From: Candidatus Hydrogenedentota bacterium
Lineage (GTDB): Bacteria; Hydrogenedentota; Hydrogenedentia; Hydrogenedentales; SLHB01
Direction: 5' to 3'
NCBI GenBank assembly: GCA_026387845.1
Contig: JAPLKX010000287.1
Coordinates: 1-9,096, forward strand
Length of the DNA: 9,096 bases
Shown here: in pieces, positions 6,103-9,096 of the stretch
Layout of the letters: each line of letters starts with the position of its first letter
How positions within the stretch are numbered: the first letter of the stretch is position 1
Made by a program: the position numbers and the translations under genes
The notes under the pieces: model-generated
Seen by the model: the letters and a program-made list of their open reading frames with translations, nothing else
What the model was told of the DNA's origin: nothing
Database searches by the model: none

Positions 6103-6678
6103 TCAAACCGCTTCCGCAAACACTTCAAAATAACCCTGCACGTGCGCGCACGCCGGGCATACCGACGGCGCTTCCGGCCCTTCATGCAGATACCCGCATT
6201 TCAGGCACCGCCACACCACCGCCTCCCTACGTTTAAACAACGTTCCGTCCGCCATCCGTCCCGCCAGTTTCGAATAGCGCATCTCGTGGTGCTTCTCGAC
6301 CATCGCGATCGAGTCGAACGCACGCCCCACGTTCTTAAACCCTTCCTCCCGCGCGATCTCCGCAAATTTCGGGTAAAGTACCGACCACTCCTCATGCTCG
6401 CCCACACTCGCCGCCAAAAGGTTCTCTGCCGTGGTCCTGTTGCCGGGAACTCCATATACGGCCTCCACCTGGCAGTCCGGACCCGGCAAAAACTTGTAAT
6501 AAACGCTCGCGTGCGCCTGCTCTTCCTCCGCCGTTCGCTCAAACACCAACGCTATCTTCTCAAAACCTTCCTTCCGGGCCTTCTTGGCAAAATACGAGTA
6601 CCGGGCCGCCGCCTGGCACTCCCCCGCAAACGCCGCCATTAGATTCTTTTCCGTTCGTGTACCCGACAAACTAGCCAT
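6103..6678 (-). CDS. rbr: rubrerythrin
   Basis: This 191-residue protein is a classical rubrerythrin, an NAD(P)H-linked peroxidase that reduces H2O2 in the anaerobe cytosol using electrons from rubredoxin-type donors. The diiron four-helix domain (about 1-145) has Glu20, Glu53 and His56 (EEEQAH), Glu94 and Glu97 (GEHEE), and Glu128 with His131. The C-terminal rubredoxin-like domain has the two pairs Cys158-x2-Cys161 and Cys174-x2-Cys177 for its FeS4 iron. Length and domain order match the family. The ATG at 6678 is preferred over an in-frame start at 6726 because GGAAGGA (6693-6687) is eight bases upstream and the longer form would extend into the regulator gene. It sits 35 bases behind the PerR-type gene and is probably cotranscribed with it. 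Confidence 0.95.
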   Translation of the reverse strand: MASLSGTRTEKNLMAAFAGECQAAARYSYFAKKARKEGFEKIALVFERTAEEEQAHASVYYKFLPGPDCQVEAVYGVPGNRTTAENLLAASVGEHEEWSVLYPKFAEIAREEGFKNVGRAFDSIAMVEKHHEMRYSKLAGRMADGTLFKRREAVVWRCLKCGYLHEGPEAPSVCPACAHVQGYFEVFAEAV

Positions 6679-6713
6679 CGTGAATGTCCTTCCTAAACAA
6701 TTAGCTTCTTGTT

Positions 6714-7100
6714 TTATTCCCGGCAAACCGGGCAGACGCCCAAAAACTCCACTCGATAATCCGTTATCTCAAAACCCCCGGGACCCGCCGGCAACGTCAC
6801 ACCATCAACACTCGCACCCAAAACGTCCTCTAAACGGCCGCAACGAACACACCGGACATGAACATGACGCTCTACATTCCCATCGTACCTCGCTTGCGAT
6901 CCCGGCACGCCCAACTTCTTTATAACCCCCTGTTGCGAAAGAACATCCAAGTTGCGATATACCGTACCAAGACTCACGTGAGGCAAACGCCGCCTAACCT
7001 GCGCGTACAACTCATCCGCCGACGGATGGCTCCTCACCTTCCTCAGCTCCTCCAACATAATCTCTCGCTGTCTCGTTATACGCACAAAAACCTCAAGCAT
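6714..7100 (-). CDS. perR: Fur-family regulator, PerR-type peroxide sensor
   Basis: This 128-residue Fur-superfamily repressor has an N-terminal winged helix (VRITRQREIMLEEL, HPSADELY, recognition region VSLGTVYRNLDVL) and a C-terminal dimerisation domain. Structural zinc cysteines are Cys84/Cys87 (CVRC) and Cys123/Cys126 (CPVC). The regulatory metal site of PerR is complete by alignment to Bacillus PerR: His25, Asp73, His79, His81 and Asp92. Asp rather than Glu at position 73 favours peroxide sensing over iron sensing. It heads a minus-strand unit with rubrerythrin, ferritin and other diiron proteins. A promoter and palindromic operator lie directly upstream. The ATG at 7100 has no Shine-Dalgarno and would be nearly leaderless. 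GTG at 7085, with GAGG five bases upstream, is a credible alternative giving 123 residues that still include RITRQR. Confidence 0.88.
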   Translation of the reverse strand: MLEVFVRITRQREIMLEELRKVRSHPSADELYAQVRRRLPHVSLGTVYRNLDVLSQQGVIKKLGVPGSQARYDGNVERHVHVRCVRCGRLEDVLGASVDGVTLPAGPGGFEITDYRVEFLGVCPVCRE

Positions 7101-7102
7101 TA

Positions 7103-7119
7103 ATAGTAACCGTTACTAT
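7103..7119. promoter_or_regulatory. 17-bp perfect palindrome, probable PerR/Fur-family operator
   Basis: The plus strand reads ATAGTAAC-C-GTTACTAT, an exact inverted repeat of eight bases per arm around one central base. This is the size and symmetry of Fur/PerR boxes (7-1-7). It matches the Bacillus PerR half-site at about four of seven positions. It overlaps the -10 hexamer and the expected start of transcription, and ends two bases before the regulator's ATG. That position suits simple repression and autoregulation. Binding is inferred. Confidence 0.75.
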
Positions 7120-7143
7120 AAACCACCCGCCACACAATGTCAA
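7115..7143 (-). promoter_or_regulatory. promoter of the perR-rbr-ferritin unit
   Basis: On the minus strand a perfect -35 TTGACA (7143-7138) is separated by exactly 17 bases from TATAGT (7120-7115), five of six matches to the -10 consensus. Transcription should begin about 7107-7109, only seven to nine bases before the ATG at 7100. The palindrome at 7103-7119 covers the -10 and start site, so bound repressor would block polymerase. Confidence 0.75.
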
Positions 7144-7218
7144 CCCCGCCGCGTCTCAACCGCTCACTTTTTCCTCTACGGCCATGTATGGAGGGCCAAA
7201 ACGACGTCCTGAACCCGG

Positions 7219-8736
7219 TCAATTCAGCCCAAAATCGTTCAACCGTGGAAGCGGCGTCCCCGCCGTTTCGATGATGCTGCCCCCGCCGCCGCTCTCACGG
7301 ATCTCGATGCACTCGCCGGGCCTGCGGATCAAAGGCGTCAGATCCACTTCAACTGTCTGCCATTCTGACGTCACAGCCACCTTCTTCCACCCATCAACCG
7401 CAACCGGCGCCGCCACGTCTGCCGTGCCCGCTTGCGCCCCTGCGCCAATACCCGACGTTTCGTAGGCCGCAAACTCCAGGATGTTTGGCACGCCCGCCGA
7501 TTCCGTAACGCGCAGGCGCAACGCATCTACCCGTGTCGCCGGGAACCGGTCAATCCGCTTGTAGCCAATCGGTTTCCCCTCCGAAAGCAGCCGCCACTCG
7601 ACTCCCGCCAACCCTTCGACCCGGTACCGCCGCACCGTGTGGCCTTGGGCGATATCTTCTCTGATGACGGCGTGCGTCACCGTTTCAGGCCTCTCAAAAC
7701 GCAATTCCAACTCGGCGCCGGCGCCCGCCGTGGCGCCCTTCTTGTTCGCATATACCCCGCGGACCCCCTCGCCAAACTCCCGGTATCGCTGCATATGCGA
7801 TTCGGGAATGAGCCCGGTGGTGTCCGGCGTGGCGTTCAGCAGCAGCACGCAACCCCGGCCCACGGACTTGAAGTAAATGTCCATCAGCTTGTCCAGCGGT
7901 TTGATCATGTGGTCGGTGTTCGGCCCCCAGAACCACTTGTGGTCGAGCAACGTCGTGTCCATTTCCATCGGCAGCCACACGTCCCCCTCCGGGTCGGAAT
8001 GAACGCCGGTGGCGCCACCCGATTTTGCCGCGGCCCCAGCCACCGTTTGCCACGCCGGTTCCGGCGTAATCCCCTGCTCGTTGCCCGGCCAGCGCAACGT
8101 TGCATGAGGCCCCTGGAACACCATCGCTTTGGGCGCATACTGCTTGATGATGTCGCCGAGCTCGATCACGCAACTCCCGTCGAACCACAGTTCCGAGATC
8201 TCACCGTACCCCGAAAGCACCTCTGTCCACTGTTGTCGCAGGACCTGGTTGTAGGCTTCCTGTTTTGCGGGGTCGTTTGTTTTTCCGCCGCTCCCGATAG
8301 GTGCGCCCCACTGATCGTCACCCGGGTAAATGTAAATGCCCAGCTTCAGCCCGTGCCGGCGGCAACTCACCGCCAAATCGCCCAGCACATCCCCTTTCCC
8401 GCCTTTCCACCCGATATTCCGCACGCAATACTCGGTCGTTTCCGTCGGCCACCAACAAAACCCGCCCGTATGTTTGGCTACAAACAGGACCTGTTTCGCA
8501 CCCATCAATTCCGCCGCCCCGCACCATTGCTCCGTATCGAGCTGCGAAGGATTGATCTGATCCAGCGCCGTCGAATGATCGTCGTACTCCCGCCCCTGCC
8601 ACGTGCACGGGTCCAGGCAAAGGAACATCTCGATCTCCATCTCATGCCACGCGATCTGCTCCAGTGTCGGCACGCCCCGCTGCCCCCACGCCGGGCCCAT
8701 CAAAATGACCACTGTCATAAGGCACACGCTTCGCAT
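7219..8736 (-). CDS. secreted GH29 alpha-L-fucosidase
   Basis: This 505-residue glycoside hydrolase family 29 enzyme removes terminal alpha-L-fucose with retention of configuration. It has an N-terminal Sec signal peptide (about residues 1-18, ending AWG) with no lipobox, so the product is exported and soluble. GH29 signatures are AKHTGGFCWWPT (87-98, with the substrate-contacting His89) and ELWFDG (182-187), where Asp186 is the expected nucleophile. The acid/base Glu is not certain from sequence. A C-terminal galactose-binding-like region (about 335-430, including GHTVRRYRVEGL) is followed by a short beta-rich tail. ATG 8736 is preferred over TTG 8745 because AAAGGG lies about nine bases before it. 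It sits 105 bases behind the broken secreted gene; no clear promoter is seen between them. It ends 75 bases before the perR promoter. Confidence 0.9.
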   Translation of the reverse strand: MRSVCLMTVVILMGPAWGQRGVPTLEQIAWHEMEIEMFLCLDPCTWQGREYDDHSTALDQINPSQLDTEQWCGAAELMGAKQVLFVAKHTGGFCWWPTETTEYCVRNIGWKGGKGDVLGDLAVSCRRHGLKLGIYIYPGDDQWGAPIGSGGKTNDPAKQEAYNQVLRQQWTEVLSGYGEISELWFDGSCVIELGDIIKQYAPKAMVFQGPHATLRWPGNEQGITPEPAWQTVAGAAAKSGGATGVHSDPEGDVWLPMEMDTTLLDHKWFWGPNTDHMIKPLDKLMDIYFKSVGRGCVLLLNATPDTTGLIPESHMQRYREFGEGVRGVYANKKGATAGAGAELELRFERPETVTHAVIREDIAQGHTVRRYRVEGLAGVEWRLLSEGKPIGYKRIDRFPATRVDALRLRVTESAGVPNILEFAAYETSGIGAGAQAGTADVAAPVAVDGWKKVAVTSEWQTVEVDLTPLIRRPGECIEIRESGGGGSIIETAGTPLPRLNDFGLN

Positions 8737-8841
8737 TGAATTCAACCCTTTCCCGCAGGTCGTATCGCTCCCTCAGTATCAAAGATCTCTGGAATAATTT
8801 TGTCTAATGCTCTCCCACGCCATCCTCCTCCAGTCTCTTTT

Positions 8842-9012
8842 TCATCGGAAACCCCGCTCCGGATTGCGAAGCCCCCAACGCCCCATCGGGTCCGTCGGCC
8901 GTATCCCTCTGTACTTGACCGTTTGCACCACATCATCCCCGGCCCACGCACAAGAAGCCGAGATAATCACCGAAACCAGCAGAACCAGGATGACCTTCTT
9001 CTCTTTCCTCAA
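8842..9012 (-). pseudogene. N-terminal remnant of a secreted protein (possible DUF4874/DUF4832 type)
   Basis: An open frame of 56 residues starts at TTG 9012, with GAGG (9023-9020) seven bases upstream. It encodes a clean Sec signal peptide (residues 1-17: basic RKEKK then hydrophobic VILVLLVSVIIS, ending before CAWAGDD) and about 30 mature residues ending WGLRNPERGFR. It then stops at TGA 8844-8842. The NPERGF motif near the start of the mature part resembles the opening of DUF4874/DUF4832 secreted proteins, which run to several hundred residues. The other two frames downstream show no continuation before the fucosidase gene, so the rest appears deleted rather than frameshifted. It could instead be a genuine short secreted peptide. 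The family link rests on one motif recalled from memory. Confidence 0.45.
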
Positions 9013-9061
9013 TCTCGCACCTCGCTTTTCATACAAAAATCGCTCTGGATTCCTGACTTTT

Positions 9062-9096
9062 CGTCCCTTTGGTCCCTTTGGTCCCTTATGTCCCTT
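9062..9096. repeat. 9-bp-period tandem repeat running off the window end
   Basis: Three full 9-base units (9062, 9071, 9080) and an eight-base fourth (9089) follow the pattern NGTCCCTTW, with first bases C, G, G and T. The array lies about 50 bases upstream of the broken secreted gene and may continue beyond the window. It shares period, GTCCC core and order of first bases with the array at 1965-2000. Confidence 0.75.

Noticed and set aside
7432..8739. 435-codon plus-strand open frame opposite the fucosidase gene
   Set aside because: It is antisense to a clear GH29 gene. Its translation is rich in Arg, Pro and His with no recognisable domain, as expected for a shadow frame in GC-rich DNA.
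8742..8951. 69-codon minus-strand frame as the continuation of the broken secreted protein after a frameshift
   Set aside because: Its translation shows no secreted-protein or glycosidase features and ends just before the fucosidase start, so deletion explains the locus better than a simple frameshift.
1..9096. CRISPR array, tRNA, rRNA, riboswitch or insertion sequence
   Set aside because: No regularly spaced repeats of 25-40 bases, cloverleaf, rRNA-like stretch or transposase frame was seen on either strand. The only tandem repeats have periods of 7 and 9 bases.

Overview
The window is a bacterial chromosomal segment of fairly high GC content. It holds eleven supported protein genes, including one 43-codon gene, plus one broken gene at the right edge. 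The mix suggests an anaerobic or microaerophilic polysaccharide degrader, perhaps of the Planctomycetes/PVC or Hydrogenedentes type. It combines a secreted alpha-L-fucosidase, a Tat-exported five-bladed propeller glycosidase, a xylose-isomerase-like TIM-barrel protein, short intergenic tandem repeats, and a rubrerythrin/ferritin/flavodiiron oxygen-defence set. That taxonomic placement is inference; no rRNA or marker gene is present.

Left part (1-1760, plus strand): a sigma70-type promoter at 155-183 precedes a DJ-1/PfpI protein (215-757), a sugar phosphate isomerase/epimerase-like protein (787-1632) and a 43-residue single-pass membrane protein (1629-1760). The third gene starts inside the stop of the second through a 4-base ATGA overlap and has its own strong Shine-Dalgarno. 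The three look like one transcript.

Convergent gap (1761-2059): no firm gene. It carries a 9-bp-period tandem repeat, a 7-bp-period tandem repeat touching the stop codon of the next gene, and on the minus strand a possible decayed secreted peptide.

Middle part (2060-7143, minus strand, read right to left): a promoter (TTGACA-N17-TATAGT) overlapped by a perfect 17-bp palindrome drives a PerR-type Fur-family regulator. After it come rubrerythrin, ferritin, two tandem rubrerythrin-like diiron proteins without rubredoxin domains, a flavodiiron protein, and a Tat-exported glycosidase translationally coupled to it. Together the metalloproteins would reduce peroxide (rubrerythrin), reduce O2 or NO (flavodiiron protein) and store iron (ferritin). 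The regulator would be expected to derepress the set on peroxide exposure.

Right part (7219-9096, minus strand): a secreted GH29 alpha-L-fucosidase preceded by the signal-peptide remnant of another secreted protein. The window ends in a second 9-bp-period repeat that shares its unit order with the one at 1965-2000.
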